This document shows positions 23,925 to 33,265 of a stretch of DNA of 64,000 bases, one piece after another. The notes under the pieces were generated by a model, which was not told the origin of the DNA, ran no database searches, and was given only the letters and a program-made list of their open reading frames with translations. The DNA is from RDYZ01 sp964518905. Its GTDB lineage: Bacteria > Cyanobacteriota > Cyanobacteriia > Cyanobacteriales > Geitlerinemataceae. The translations under genes were made by a program, and so were the position numbers. The DNA lies in NCBI GenBank assembly GCA_964518905.1, contig CAZFJL010000006.1, positions 35,883-99,882 on the forward strand. The letters run 5' to 3'. The stretch's first letter is position 1, and every line of letters begins with the position of its first letter.

Positions 23925-25106
23925 CTAGCGCCACTGTAACGCCAGCACAATATCGAGCTGATCGACCTCGCGTCCATTCGCTACACTCGATGCCGCCTCA
24001 AACCGCCAGCCCTCGATTAGCGTTTCGACGAACGGCTCGAATTGGGGGAGTTCACGATCGCGATCGGGTTCCAGGATGCGAACAAGGCTGGGTCTGCCGT
24101 TGGGGTCGATCGATAGCTCGACGTGGAGTGCGATCGCGAACGGGATCGCCAGATCGTCGGGCAACAGCGCGGGGTCTGCGTTGACGGGAAGATCGATATT
24201 GGCGGCGGGTGCGGTGAGTTGCGCGGGGTTGCGATCGGGGTCGGTGTTGACGCTGGCGATCGGGGTGAGGCGCACGATTAAGCCGAGGCGATCGTCTCCG
24301 GTGCTGGTGTTCGTATCCTCGCCGTTACCGGTGGGCGAGTCGGAACTAGGGTCAGAATCATTGCCCTGCGGATCATTTCCTGTTGGGCTACCGTCAGCGT
24401 TATCACTGGAGCTTTCACCTAAATCGCCCGTCGGATTTTCGCTTTGACGGTCTTGATCCTCTGGAGCATTCTGATCGTCGTTGTCACTATTATTTGGTGG
24501 TGTTGCAATCGGTGTTGGTGTTGCAATCGGTGGTGGTGTCGCAATCGGTGGTGGTGTTGAAATCGGTGTTGGGCTTTGTGTGGATCTTGGGACTGGAGGT
24601 GATGGGTTTGGATTGGAGGACGGGACAAGATTTGGATCAGTTCGATCGATTTGATCCGCAGCGTCACTCGTGGCGATCGTGTTGTTCGTTTCGATCGATG
24701 GTGATGGTACGGCTTGAGGTGCGGCTTGAGGTGCGGCTTGTGTCGCTGTTTGGGGCACGGTGGCCGGGGCGTTAGACGCTGCGTTTGTACCGGCTTGGCC
24801 TCCAGTATCGCGATCGGGCAAGGCGATCACCCCAATTTCGATCGCGCCCAGTCCTGCGCCATCTCCCTGATCCACCGAAGCGCGACGGGCTTCACTCGAT
24901 CGATAGGATACGGCCAGCACGATCGTTAGAATCACGCCATGCACGGCGATCGAGCCGATCGCCAAACGCGACCATAACCCCGACGGATCGCGCCTGATCC
25001 GGCTGCCGCTGCGGACGCGCCCGAGTTTAGGCGTAATGGCGGTTGCGGCTGGGAGGGGAGTTAAGTCGGGATTACTGAAAAGTGACGATCGATCAGGCTC
25101 TGACAT
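23925..25106 (-). CDS. TonB-like protein with one transmembrane helix and a long disordered linker
   Basis: 393 residues from the ATG at 25106 (a TTG at 25118 would add four). A basic N-terminus precedes a single helix (LAIGSIAVHGVILTIVLAVSY, about 50-70). Residues 100-285 are low-complexity: Ala/Gln/Pro, then TPPPIATPPP-type repeats, then Asp/Ser/Asn/Gly-rich. The C-terminal 80 residues resemble a TonB C-terminal fold (ALHVELSIDPNGRPSLVRIL, then a GWRFEAA strand). Such proteins span the periplasm and transmit energy or force to outer-membrane partners. Partner and substrate unknown; no ExbBD or receptor gene is adjacent. Confidence 0.7.
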   Translation of the reverse strand: MSEPDRSSLFSNPDLTPLPAATAITPKLGRVRSGSRIRRDPSGLWSRLAIGSIAVHGVILTIVLAVSYRSSEARRASVDQGDGAGLGAIEIGVIALPDRDTGGQAGTNAASNAPATVPQTATQAAPQAAPQAVPSPSIETNNTIATSDAADQIDRTDPNLVPSSNPNPSPPVPRSTQSPTPISTPPPIATPPPIATPTPIATPPNNSDNDDQNAPEDQDRQSENPTGDLGESSSDNADGSPTGNDPQGNDSDPSSDSPTGNGEDTNTSTGDDRLGLIVRLTPIASVNTDPDRNPAQLTAPAANIDLPVNADPALLPDDLAIPFAIALHVELSIDPNGRPSLVRILEPDRDRELPQFEPFVETLIEGWRFEAASSVANGREVDQLDIVLALQWR

Positions 25107-25174
25107 GGGATTGAGCAAGCATTCATGAATTCGAGCATCCGTCTAATCCAAACAGCGGGTTGTTCGCGCTGGCA

Positions 25175-26032
25175 TTACGATCGCGCGGCGACCAGTTGAT
25201 CGAGTTCGCGCTGCATGACCGATCGCACATGATCACAACATTTTTCGACGTATTGCCGATCGCGTGCCGCCTCTCGTCCCGATCGCTCAAAGACGATCGG
25301 CTCACAGATGCGCGTTTGAATCGACACCGGCAGCGGCAGATTTGGCCAGGGGCCGATCGATAATCCCCAGGGCAAACCGAGATAAACCGGGTACACCTCC
25401 GGGTCAAGATCGAGGTTTCCCGGCCACTTCATCCAGCCGCGATCGTGCAGTTGTTTCGCCAGCGGATAGAGATCGTCCAAGATGATCAGCGTCTCGTGTG
25501 CGCCGTTGGAAATCACCGGCACGATCGGCACATTGCAGCGCAACGCCAGCTTAATAAACCCGACTCGTCCGGCAAATTCGATCTGATGACGCTGGCGATG
25601 GGGACGAAACACATCCTGAGCGCCGCCGGGATAGACCAAAACGCTCGCGCCACTGTTTAGCGCGGCGATGCCCATTTTCGGGTGTGCCTGAAGTGCGCCA
25701 AACTGAGCCGCTGCACGCGAGAGGGTGGTGGATTGATACCACAGATTGCGATGGGACAGGCCATACATCGGGCGCGTCAGACCCTCACGGCGAAACCAGT
25801 CGTACATCGTCATGTACATATCCGGCGCGGCCAGTCCGCCATTGTGCGATCCCACAAACAACGCCCCCGATCGCGGCACATGTTCCCAGCCGCTGGTTTG
25901 CACCCGAAAGTAATGATCGTAGAGCCAACGCCAAATCGGCATCCAGCGGGCGATTTCGGTCGGGTCGCGATCGTCGAGCGACCAGCCGTATTCCTCCGGT
26001 TTGCGAGGATCGTGAGGTATCGATGGGGGCAT
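25175..26032 (-). CDS. Lysophospholipid-type acyltransferase
   Basis: 285 residues from the ATG at 26032, where the conserved protein begins (MPPSIPHD); the frame stays open upstream but that part has no family character. PlsC-like fold: block I is SHNGGLAAPD in place of NHxxxxD, a middle block follows, and VLVYPGGAQDVFRPH is the variant of the glycerol-phosphate site seen in DGAT or phytyl-ester-synthase-like cyanobacterial enzymes. A possible role is making storage or phytyl esters rather than phosphatidic acid. No membrane helix is certain, although NLPLPVSI and GLPWGLSI regions could associate with membrane. Confidence 0.78.
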   Translation of the reverse strand: MPPSIPHDPRKPEEYGWSLDDRDPTEIARWMPIWRWLYDHYFRVQTSGWEHVPRSGALFVGSHNGGLAAPDMYMTMYDWFRREGLTRPMYGLSHRNLWYQSTTLSRAAAQFGALQAHPKMGIAALNSGASVLVYPGGAQDVFRPHRQRHQIEFAGRVGFIKLALRCNVPIVPVISNGAHETLIILDDLYPLAKQLHDRGWMKWPGNLDLDPEVYPVYLGLPWGLSIGPWPNLPLPVSIQTRICEPIVFERSGREAARDRQYVEKCCDHVRSVMQRELDQLVAARS

Positions 26033-26136
26033 GGCGATCGCGGCGGATAACGAAGGAGAACAGGAAACGCGCAAACACGGTTTAGCGTACAAACATTTGT
26101 AAACATTAGTGTAATGCGGTTCTGTGTTGGCGACGG

Positions 26137-26562
26137 TTATGCCTCGGCTTGACGAGCACTTTGTAAAAATTGTCCCCACTTGGCGGCGAGTTCGAGATCG
26201 GTGAACGGGAGGCGAACGGGTTCGTCAGCGGTGCGATCGAGCTGTAAAACGAAGCGCTTACCTTTGGGCAGGTCGGCCAAATCGCGATCGAGGTCAACCC
26301 GGCGATCGTCCACGAGCAGGTACAAATCGCTGATATCCGCCAGATCGAACTGGCCATATTCAAGAATGCCGCGACGTCGCGAAACGCCCCAAGTCAAGGT
26401 CGAATCTTTCATACCTAGCACGGACAACACATCATATTTGGCGCGATCGAACTGCCGTTCCCACGCCTGAAAAACCGACACTTTTTGATACTCATTCCAC
26501 CCCGCCCAGGCCAAGCCAAAAAACAGCACCAGCAATGGCAACCACATCAAACCGCGTTCCAT
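26137..26562 (-). CDS. Small membrane-anchored protein, unknown
   Basis: 141 residues with one N-terminal helix (LMWLPLLVLFFGLAWAGW) and a soluble alpha/beta domain rich in charged residues, including DISDLYLLVDDRRVDLDRDLADLP. I do not recognise a family. The domain looks like a compact PH- or beta-rich module, by impression only. It precedes the acyltransferase gene by 104 bases on the same strand, and the two could share a transcript. Confidence 0.75.
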   Translation of the reverse strand: MERGLMWLPLLVLFFGLAWAGWNEYQKVSVFQAWERQFDRAKYDVLSVLGMKDSTLTWGVSRRRGILEYGQFDLADISDLYLLVDDRRVDLDRDLADLPKGKRFVLQLDRTADEPVRLPFTDLELAAKWGQFLQSARQAEA

Positions 26563-26767
26563 AATCCTCGTTCGCCCCTTATGCGTAAATCCTAGGTTTC
26601 AGTAAATATCAATCGTAAATCTCAGCTTAGAAGGTATCTCAACGAACGTACTGATTCTCAGGCGAACGGGGAAAAAACCGTAACGCGAATCCGTTTCGAG
26701 TCGGGCGCGAATACTAGACAATAGAAATACCCGCCTCGTCACTCTCTGCAATTTTGCCCCTGTTGCT

Positions 26768-28576
26768 GTGCCTGCATCTCCTCACTATCAGAGCCGCCTG
26801 TTTAACTTTGTGACCGATCGCGCCCTGCGGTGGAGCGATCGCGCTGTGCAGGCGTTGCGACACGCACAGATTGCAGCAACCACGGTGGCGCGTAGCGTGC
26901 TGTTGCCGCTCTGGGCGATCGCCGAAAATCTGGGCATTCACCCGCCGCAACTCCCCGGCTTTGGCCGTTCGGTTACCGATCGATCCGTCTTCGCGCCCGG
27001 TGCGGACGATGAGCAGAACAGTGATCGCGGTCATGATCATCAGGCTCTCGACGCTGATGCACCGATTCGCGCGACGCTGACGATGCTCGAAGCCGTGGGC
27101 TGGCCGACGGTGGATCGACTCGATCGCGAGGCGCTCCAACCCGCAGATCCCGATCACCAATCGCCAATCCGTTGGTTCGATCGCTCCGAATTGTCCAATC
27201 CGCCCGAACCGCCCGAACCGCTGGCGATCCAACTTAGCGAACGGGAATTACGCGCGATCGCTCCCCACGGTAAACCGACCCACACATCACCGATTCGCGG
27301 TCTAGCCAGCGAACTCGGGCGTCACGATTTGGTTTTGATTTCCGCTAACAATGAAGTCGTCGCGCATTTGGGGGTATTCCCGCAACAAATCCTCGATCGC
27401 GACGTTCGGATTTTGCTAAACCAGCTCGCCCCGGCTTCGTTGCCGCCGACCCGATCGGGTTTAGCTGCTCTTCCCCCGGCCATCGGTCAGCTCGTTCAAC
27501 CGTTACTCACGCGACTCGATACGGGGCTGGCGCTTTTCGAGACGCGATCGCTGCCCCCCTCCGGCTTTGCGATCGCGCAACCCTTCGATCTCCACCACGA
27601 ATTCGCCGAAACCGCCCTAGAAATGGCGATCGAGACACCGCTAGAACAGCTACAAACATCGCCCGCGTCTAACCTCAAAGCGCTGGAATTCTCTCTAACA
27701 GCATCGATCCAGTCTTTGACGCGATCGCTTCTGCCCACTCCGATCGCCTCGCCTCCAGCATCCCCAAGCTTCTCTCCAATCTTAGATCCATCGAATCAAC
27801 ACTCCTTTGATCTACATCGCGATCTAGGTCGAGATCTAGACCTAAATTCGTCGTTGCTGTCTCCGTTGCGATCGCTCAATTCCTGGGCGATCGCCTTGCG
27901 TCCCCCCGCGAGTGTCACGTCTGCGGATCACGATCGCGTCTCGCACACGACGATCGACGGATCGCAATGGTCGATCGATCCCGCCGATCCCTGGTGGCGT
28001 AACGCGATCGATCTGGCTCGCGCGGCGATCGTTTCGACCGTGAGCGCGATCGTGCCGGTCAAATCACCACAGCCTGACGCTGACGCGGCGAGTCATCCGC
28101 CCGATCTCGCTGACATGATGACTTACATAAATCACGGTGATCGACCTTTAAAATCCAAAACCGCGAATCGTTTACGCGATTGGCTCGGCGATCGCGATGA
28201 CCGTTCGGATGTCAGCCTAAATCCCGAACCGCCGCGCGATCGCGTCACCGCTCCGATCACGACAAGCGCCCACGACGCCCAACTCAAAACCAATCACGCA
28301 GCACCAGAGACAGCCGCAAAATCCACCACAAAAGCGATCGCCAAGCCTTCGACGTCCGCTAACGTCACCACCCGATCGCAGCCACAAACCACAGCCAGCG
28401 GTCTCGATTTTGACCCCGACTGGATCGAGGCGGAGGTGAAGCAGAGCCGGTATGTGATGCATCCCCTGGAGCGGGTGTTGCGCTGGCTCGATCGCGCGAT
28501 GGTGGCGATCGAGGGCTGGATTGAACGGGCGATCGAGGCCGTTGCTCAGTGGTGGTCACGGCGACGAGCATCGTGA
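26768..28576 (+). CDS. Uncharacterised 602-residue protein
   Basis: GTG start. The N-terminal 60 residues are amphipathic (RLFNFVTDRALRWSDRAVQAL, ARSVLLPLWAIAENLG). A beta-rich central part contains LVLISANNEVVAHLGVFPQQ; residues about 330-520 are variable and Pro/Ser/Asp-rich; the C-terminal 60 residues (HPLERVLRWLDRAMVAIEGW, IERAIEAVAQWW) form two Trp-rich amphipathic helices that may lie on membrane. No catalytic motif is seen. Its stop overlaps the start of the PLP decarboxylase (TGATG), so translation of the two is probably coupled. I do not know a function. Confidence 0.75.
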   Translation: MPASPHYQSRLFNFVTDRALRWSDRAVQALRHAQIAATTVARSVLLPLWAIAENLGIHPPQLPGFGRSVTDRSVFAPGADDEQNSDRGHDHQALDADAPIRATLTMLEAVGWPTVDRLDREALQPADPDHQSPIRWFDRSELSNPPEPPEPLAIQLSERELRAIAPHGKPTHTSPIRGLASELGRHDLVLISANNEVVAHLGVFPQQILDRDVRILLNQLAPASLPPTRSGLAALPPAIGQLVQPLLTRLDTGLALFETRSLPPSGFAIAQPFDLHHEFAETALEMAIETPLEQLQTSPASNLKALEFSLTASIQSLTRSLLPTPIASPPASPSFSPILDPSNQHSFDLHRDLGRDLDLNSSLLSPLRSLNSWAIALRPPASVTSADHDRVSHTTIDGSQWSIDPADPWWRNAIDLARAAIVSTVSAIVPVKSPQPDADAASHPPDLADMMTYINHGDRPLKSKTANRLRDWLGDRDDRSDVSLNPEPPRDRVTAPITTSAHDAQLKTNHAAPETAAKSTTKAIAKPSTSANVTTRSQPQTTASGLDFDPDWIEAEVKQSRYVMHPLERVLRWLDRAMVAIEGWIERAIEAVAQWWSRRRAS

Positions 28577-30069
28577 TGGCTGGGGATCGAATCATGTTGA
28601 ACGCGTCGGACATGCCGATCGTAGCGGCACTGCGCGAGCTAGCCGATCGACCCCAAGCGCGGTTTTATTTGCCCGGTCATAAGGGCGGCCACGGAGCGCC
28701 CGAGGCGTTGCGTCAGTGGTGGGGTGAGGCGCTATGGCGGGCGGATCTGCCGGAATTGCCCGATTTTGATAATTTATTTGCCCCCGAAGCGGCGATCGCG
28801 GCGGCTCAAACTCTAGCCGCGCAAGCCTTCGGAGCCGATCGCACTTGGTTTCTCTGCAATGGCTCAACGGCGGGCGTGATTGCGGCGCTGTCGGCGGTGT
28901 GCCGTCCCGGCGATCGGGTGTTGCTACCGCGTAACGCCCACCGATCGGCGATCGCGGGGTTGATTCACTGCGGCGCGATGCCCGTGATCGCTGCGCCGGA
29001 CTACGATCGCGCCTGGGATCTCGATCGCGGCCTCACGCCCGAGACCGTCGCCCTGGCGATCGAGCGTTACCCCGATCTCGCCGCCATTTTTCTCGTCTCG
29101 CCCAACTATTACGGCCAAAGCTGCGATCTCGCCGCGATCGTCGCGATCGCCCAGCAATATCGCGCGACCTCAAATCGCCCGATCCCCGTCATCGTCGATG
29201 CGGCCCACGGCTCACACTTCGCCTTTCACCCGGACTTCCCCGCCTCAGCTCTGACCAGCGGGGCGGATCTCGTAATCGAATCCACCCATAAAACCCTAGG
29301 GGCGCTGTCTCAGGCGGCAATGCTGCACATTCAGGGCGATCGCGTCGATCCCGATCGCGTCGATCGCGCCCTAGCCTGCGTGCAATCGACCAGCCCGAAT
29401 GCGCTGTTGCTGGCGTCGCTAGATGCGGCACGGCAACAGATGGCGATGCATGGCCGATCGCTACTGGATCGCACGCTAGCGCTGGCCGATCGGTTTCGGT
29501 CGGGTTTACGCGATCGCGGCTGGGTCGTGTTGGGCGATCGCGGCATGGCGGATCGATTTGATCGCACCCGGATCACCGTTCGCACCGCCGATGTGGGCAT
29601 CAGCGGTTATGACGCGGATGAATTTCTCTACGCGCGAGATGTCGCCGCCGAACTCCCGACCGATCACCATCTCACCTTCGTTGTGACGATCGGCAACACC
29701 GACACCGATATCGATCGCGCCTTGGCCGCATTTCGCGACCTCGAAGCCCTGCGATCGCCCGTCGATCCCAACCCATCGCCAAAAACGGCCATCACCATCC
29801 CCACTCAGTCACCGCCCCAATTAACCGAACCCGCGATCCGCCCGCGTGACGCTTTCTTTCAGCCCAGCGAGACGATCACCCTCGCCGATAGCCGCGATCG
29901 CCTCAGTACCGACACCCTTTGCCCCTACCCGCCCGGAATTCCGCTGCTCATCCCCGGCGAACGCATCACCCAGACCGCGATCGACGCCCTCCTGCAAACC
30001 CTGGCCGCTGGCGGGACGGTGACGGGCTGGTCAAAGCCGGGATGGGTGAGGGTTGTACGCGATCGGTGA
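28576..30069 (+). CDS. PLP-dependent Orn/Lys/Arg decarboxylase-family enzyme
   Basis: 497 residues from the ATG that overlaps the preceding stop by one base; upstream in-frame GTG and later ATG codons exist. Fold-type I PLP enzyme: RFYLPGHKGG at the N-terminus, the cofactor phosphate segment NGSTAGVIAAL, the Asp-Ala-Ala-His stretch VIVDAAHGSHFAFHP, and the Schiff-base Lys in ESTHKTLGALSQ. The short C-terminal domain has YPPGIPLLIPGE. Family members decarboxylate arginine, ornithine or lysine, the route to polyamines. Specificity is not decided by sequence; the cyanobacterial proteins are annotated variously. Coupled to an unknown membrane-associating protein. Confidence 0.85.
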   Translation: MAGDRIMLNASDMPIVAALRELADRPQARFYLPGHKGGHGAPEALRQWWGEALWRADLPELPDFDNLFAPEAAIAAAQTLAAQAFGADRTWFLCNGSTAGVIAALSAVCRPGDRVLLPRNAHRSAIAGLIHCGAMPVIAAPDYDRAWDLDRGLTPETVALAIERYPDLAAIFLVSPNYYGQSCDLAAIVAIAQQYRATSNRPIPVIVDAAHGSHFAFHPDFPASALTSGADLVIESTHKTLGALSQAAMLHIQGDRVDPDRVDRALACVQSTSPNALLLASLDAARQQMAMHGRSLLDRTLALADRFRSGLRDRGWVVLGDRGMADRFDRTRITVRTADVGISGYDADEFLYARDVAAELPTDHHLTFVVTIGNTDTDIDRALAAFRDLEALRSPVDPNPSPKTAITIPTQSPPQLTEPAIRPRDAFFQPSETITLADSRDRLSTDTLCPYPPGIPLLIPGERITQTAIDALLQTLAAGGTVTGWSKPGWVRVVRDR

Positions 30070-30242
30070 CAATCTCACATTTTTTTCTAGTCGATCGATC
30101 CTCTCGACACATCCCCCCGCATTCAGCCCATTTCACCCCGTAAAGCATCTCAGTGATTCCGAGAATGTTCAAAAAACATTAGCCGCTTTTCTTAAACATT
30201 TGTAGACTGATACCCAGTGCGTACTGTAAAAAAAATTTACAC

Positions 30243-31163
30243 ATGAAGCGGTTACAACTTGCCGAGCGCGTTTGTCTCGGAATCCACGTCTTTTCAATGG
30301 CATTCGGTTTGGCAGGTTTGCTCCTCGTGCTTCCGAATCCAGAATTTATCGCCAGCCTGCCGCCCTTTGGGATGAAGCTATTCGGCTGGAGTATGGCGCA
30401 AGGCGGCGTCGGCTACATCATCCTCGGGGCGATCGCCGTGGCGATCCACGCTTACCGCTACCTCGGTTTGCGTCCCCTGCTCTCGTTTATGTTGCCGACC
30501 CTGGCGCTATCCCTGAGCAGCGAGCTACTCGGAACCAGTACCGGCTTCCCGTTTGGGGCGTATCACTACCTCAGCGGCCTCGGCTACAAAATTGCTGGAC
30601 TCGTACCATTTACGATTCCGCTGTCCTGGTTTTACATGGGCTTCGTCTGCTATGTCCTGGCACGCGCCGCGATGGAAGCGATCACCGTCGCCCCGCGTTG
30701 GGTGCGTCAAATTGGCGCGATCGCCCTCGGCTCTATTTTGCTGACCGCCTGGGATCTCGTCCTCGATCCCGCCATGACCCAAACTCCCTACCCCTTCTGG
30801 GCGTTCGGTGAGGTCGGTGAATTTTTTGGGATGCCGTCGCGCAATATTAGCGGCTGGATTGGTACGGGTGTGGTGTTTATGACGGTGGCGTCGCTGTTCC
30901 AACGGGGTGACGAATACGTCTACAAACGTGAACAGCTCGGCTTGCCGGTCTTGGTCTACGTGGTGAATTTTATCTTTGGCGCAACGATTACCCTCGTTGC
31001 GCTCGATGCACGGTTTGTGATTCCGGTGATGTTAAGCATTGCGTTTGGTGTGATTCCGGCGATCGTCTTTTGGCGTCTCGCGCCGTCGGGTGACGCTGAC
31101 CCGAGTTCGATCCCAGCGATCGAACTCGAACCGACCCAAACCCTCGAACCGGTTGCGAAGTAA
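30243..31163 (+). CDS. cruF: Gamma-carotene 1'-hydroxylase CruF
   Basis: Membrane protein of 306 residues with about eight helices, the normal form of the CruF family. CruF hydrates the 1' position of gamma-carotene in synthesis of myxol glycosides (myxoxanthophyll), working with the glycosyltransferase CruG. Conserved pieces include the acidic/aromatic stretches SSELLGTSTGFPFGAYHY, AWDLVLDPAMTQ and FGEVGEFFGMPSRNISGW, which probably line the active site. The C-terminal tail is hydrophilic. ATG start. A strong stem-loop terminator follows 18 bases after the stop. cruG is not in this window. Confidence 0.92.
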   Translation: MKRLQLAERVCLGIHVFSMAFGLAGLLLVLPNPEFIASLPPFGMKLFGWSMAQGGVGYIILGAIAVAIHAYRYLGLRPLLSFMLPTLALSLSSELLGTSTGFPFGAYHYLSGLGYKIAGLVPFTIPLSWFYMGFVCYVLARAAMEAITVAPRWVRQIGAIALGSILLTAWDLVLDPAMTQTPYPFWAFGEVGEFFGMPSRNISGWIGTGVVFMTVASLFQRGDEYVYKREQLGLPVLVYVVNFIFGATITLVALDARFVIPVMLSIAFGVIPAIVFWRLAPSGDADPSSIPAIELEPTQTLEPVAK

Positions 31164-31180
31164 CGTAAAACAATTTCATC

Positions 31181-31216
31181 AAAAATTCCACCGGCGCTGC
31201 CGGTGGGATTTTTTTG
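31181..31216. terminator. Bidirectional rho-independent terminator
   Basis: CCACCGGC (31188-31195) pairs with GCCGGTGG (31199-31206) around GCT, followed by TTTTTTT and preceded by AAAAA. It lies between the convergent cruF and CobQ-like genes and can stop both. Confidence 0.92.
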
Positions 31217-31252
31217 TGTTGATTTGAACTTAGCTTTAAAACGAACCTGGCT

Positions 31253-32722
31253 TTAAAACAACGTACTGAGATCAAGCGATTTCTCAAATTCGTCCGTAAT
31301 GAGATTAATCGCCTCTTCGCGCTGCGTTCGATGATTACCAATCCCGGTGGGTAGCGCCTTAAAACCACGCTGCTGCCGTAGACGATTGAGCCACGTCCGC
31401 CGCCACGGGCCATTATCGAAAATGCCATGCAGGTTAATGCCCCACACCGCATCGTAACGATCGATCGTTCCCAAGCCCGTTTCATCAAAAATCGCTTTCA
31501 CGGCATTCGTATCGATCACCTGAGTTCGAGTCTGATGAAACTCGTAGCCACTGACTTGTAATCCCACCTGCGGATGAATGGAAACCGAGCTGCGCTGGCG
31601 AGCAATTCGTTTACTAATAATGACGGTCTTTACCGCTAAGATTCCGAGCGCAGCATGTCGCCCTTCGACACCTTCGAGACCTTCGGGATCAGCGATCGTC
31701 TTCCCCAGCATGTGATACCCGCCCAAAATTCCCAGGGCTGTGCCGCCCGCTGCCACATAATCACAAATTTGCTTCGCCATTCCGGTTTTTTGCAAGATCT
31801 GTAAATCGCTGATGGTTGCACGTGACCCCGGAAGAATAACCGCGTCGGGATAGCCCAGGGTCTCGCTGGGATCGATGTATTTCACCGTGACGGTGGATTC
31901 GGTTTCGAGCGGGTCAAAATCGGCAAAGCTGGCGGTGTGCGGGAGACGAATCACCACGATCGTCAAGGTATTGTGATCGCGCCCTGAACTGAGCCGTCGT
32001 TCGATGCGGGTGATGGACACGAGCCGCTCGAACAGGGGATTGTGACGCGGAATCACACCAAGGGTCGGGATTTGGGTGCGCTGTTCAAACCAATCGAGTC
32101 CCTGCCGCAGCAGTTCAGGTGAGCCGTCAAACTTATTGACGATTACCCCCTTAATCCGCTGACGATCTTCGGGAGCCATTAACTCCAACGTGCCGATCGC
32201 GTGCGGAATTCCACCGCCCCGGCCACCGTCGATCACAAGAATCATGTTGGCGTCGAGATAGCGAGCGACTTGCAGGTTGGCTAGATCGCCCTGTTCTAAG
32301 CTCACGTCTACCGGATTGCCGGAGCCTTCACAGACCACAATGTCGTACTGCGCCTTGAGCTGAGAAAGACAGGATTTGAGGAGATCCCAGTTTTGATCGC
32401 GGTGATGCTCAAAAAAATCGACGAGGGAAATCTTTCCCATTGGTTTACCGCCGATCGTTGCATCGATCGTGGTTCCGTCAAATGGCTCTAGCCAAATGGG
32501 AGCGATCGTCAGGGAGGGCTGTTGTCCGGCTGCCCAGGCTTGTAGGGCTTGGGCGTATGGAATACGGTGGCCGCTTTCGGTTAAATAGGTGGATCGAGAA
32601 ATATTGTGGGCTTTAAAAGGGCTGACCCGTAGCCGCTGGCGATAGAGCAGCCGACAGATCACCATTGCGATCGTCGATTTACCGACATTGGAAGACGTTC
32701 CCAGTACGACGATCGATTTCAT
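31253..32722 (-). CDS. CobQ-like cobyric acid synthase paralogue lacking the glutaminase cysteine
   Basis: 489 residues with CobQ architecture: an N-terminal dethiobiotin-synthetase-like ATPase (P-loop GTSSNVGKST at 8-17, PFKAHN, VCEGSGNP, DGGRGGGIPHAIGTLELM) and a C-terminal class I glutamine amidotransferase-like domain (LPGSRATISDLQIL, GGYHMLG, GYEFHQ, NLHGIFDN). In active CobQ the nucleophile is the Cys of GICGGYQMLG-type loops. Here the loop reads GILGGYHMLG with Leu333 (TTG), so glutamine hydrolysis by the usual route cannot occur. The substrate-side motif MNPxLLKP is also changed (IAPIWLEP). It may use free ammonia, have another acceptor, or be non-catalytic. Canonical cobQ is probably elsewhere in the genome. 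Confidence 0.8.
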   Translation of the reverse strand: MKSIVVLGTSSNVGKSTIAMVICRLLYRQRLRVSPFKAHNISRSTYLTESGHRIPYAQALQAWAAGQQPSLTIAPIWLEPFDGTTIDATIGGKPMGKISLVDFFEHHRDQNWDLLKSCLSQLKAQYDIVVCEGSGNPVDVSLEQGDLANLQVARYLDANMILVIDGGRGGGIPHAIGTLELMAPEDRQRIKGVIVNKFDGSPELLRQGLDWFEQRTQIPTLGVIPRHNPLFERLVSITRIERRLSSGRDHNTLTIVVIRLPHTASFADFDPLETESTVTVKYIDPSETLGYPDAVILPGSRATISDLQILQKTGMAKQICDYVAAGGTALGILGGYHMLGKTIADPEGLEGVEGRHAALGILAVKTVIISKRIARQRSSVSIHPQVGLQVSGYEFHQTRTQVIDTNAVKAIFDETGLGTIDRYDAVWGINLHGIFDNGPWRRTWLNRLRQQRGFKALPTGIGNHRTQREEAINLITDEFEKSLDLSTLF

Positions 32723-32952
32723 GCGCTTCCTCGGACGGTACTCGATAACAACTTACAGATAACAACGTACAAGATAGACAGAGAGCCATGTGACCGTGCG
32801 CCTACTCCTTTAGCGCGATCGCGATCGCACCGACCCTCGTGAACAATCTCGCGTTAGGCGTGATAAAGATTACAGAACAAAAGCGTAGACTGATCGTAGC
32901 TCAGATTGCCTGGAGTCACTGGCCGGAATCCGACAGGATGTCGCACCCAGGG

Positions 32953-33228
32953 TTAAATGTGGCCTGAATAGGATAATTCCTTTATTTTTACGGGTCTGCA
33001 TCTGGTCTTAAGCCCATCGTCCTGTTTAACAAGATGCATAAATTTACGGAGAAGGTGTAAGGATTTCCGATTGGTTTTGATCAACTCGCCGTAAATCTGT
33101 GGGGAGAGCGTGAGTCTTTCGCTCTTGGCGACAAGCGAAAAAATGCGAACGGGATAATTAATCTTTAGAAGTCCTGGCAAATTCGCATTGCGGGTCATTT
33201 CGTCGTTCGTAATACAATCGGAACGCAT
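32953..33228 (-). CDS. Possible small basic protein
   Basis: 91 residues from the ATG at 33228 (a TTG at 33249 would add seven). Composition is protein-like and basic, with FMHLVKQDD and RCRPVKIKEL near the end. No domain is recognised. The region contains no HIP1 octamer and is AT-richer than its surroundings. It starts only 38 bases from the divergent helicase gene, which leaves little room for two promoters. It could be a real accessory gene or chance. Confidence 0.35.
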   Translation of the reverse strand: MRSDCITNDEMTRNANLPGLLKINYPVRIFSLVAKSERLTLSPQIYGELIKTNRKSLHLLRKFMHLVKQDDGLKTRCRPVKIKELSYSGHI

Positions 33229-33265
33229 CGTAATTCCCCGGACGATCAACGTCGTACGTTCCGTT

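Noticed and set aside
31253..32722. Reading the CobQ-like gene as an ordinary cobQ
   Set aside because: The nucleophile codon is TTG (Leu) and substrate motifs differ, so a plain cobyric acid synthase label would mislead.
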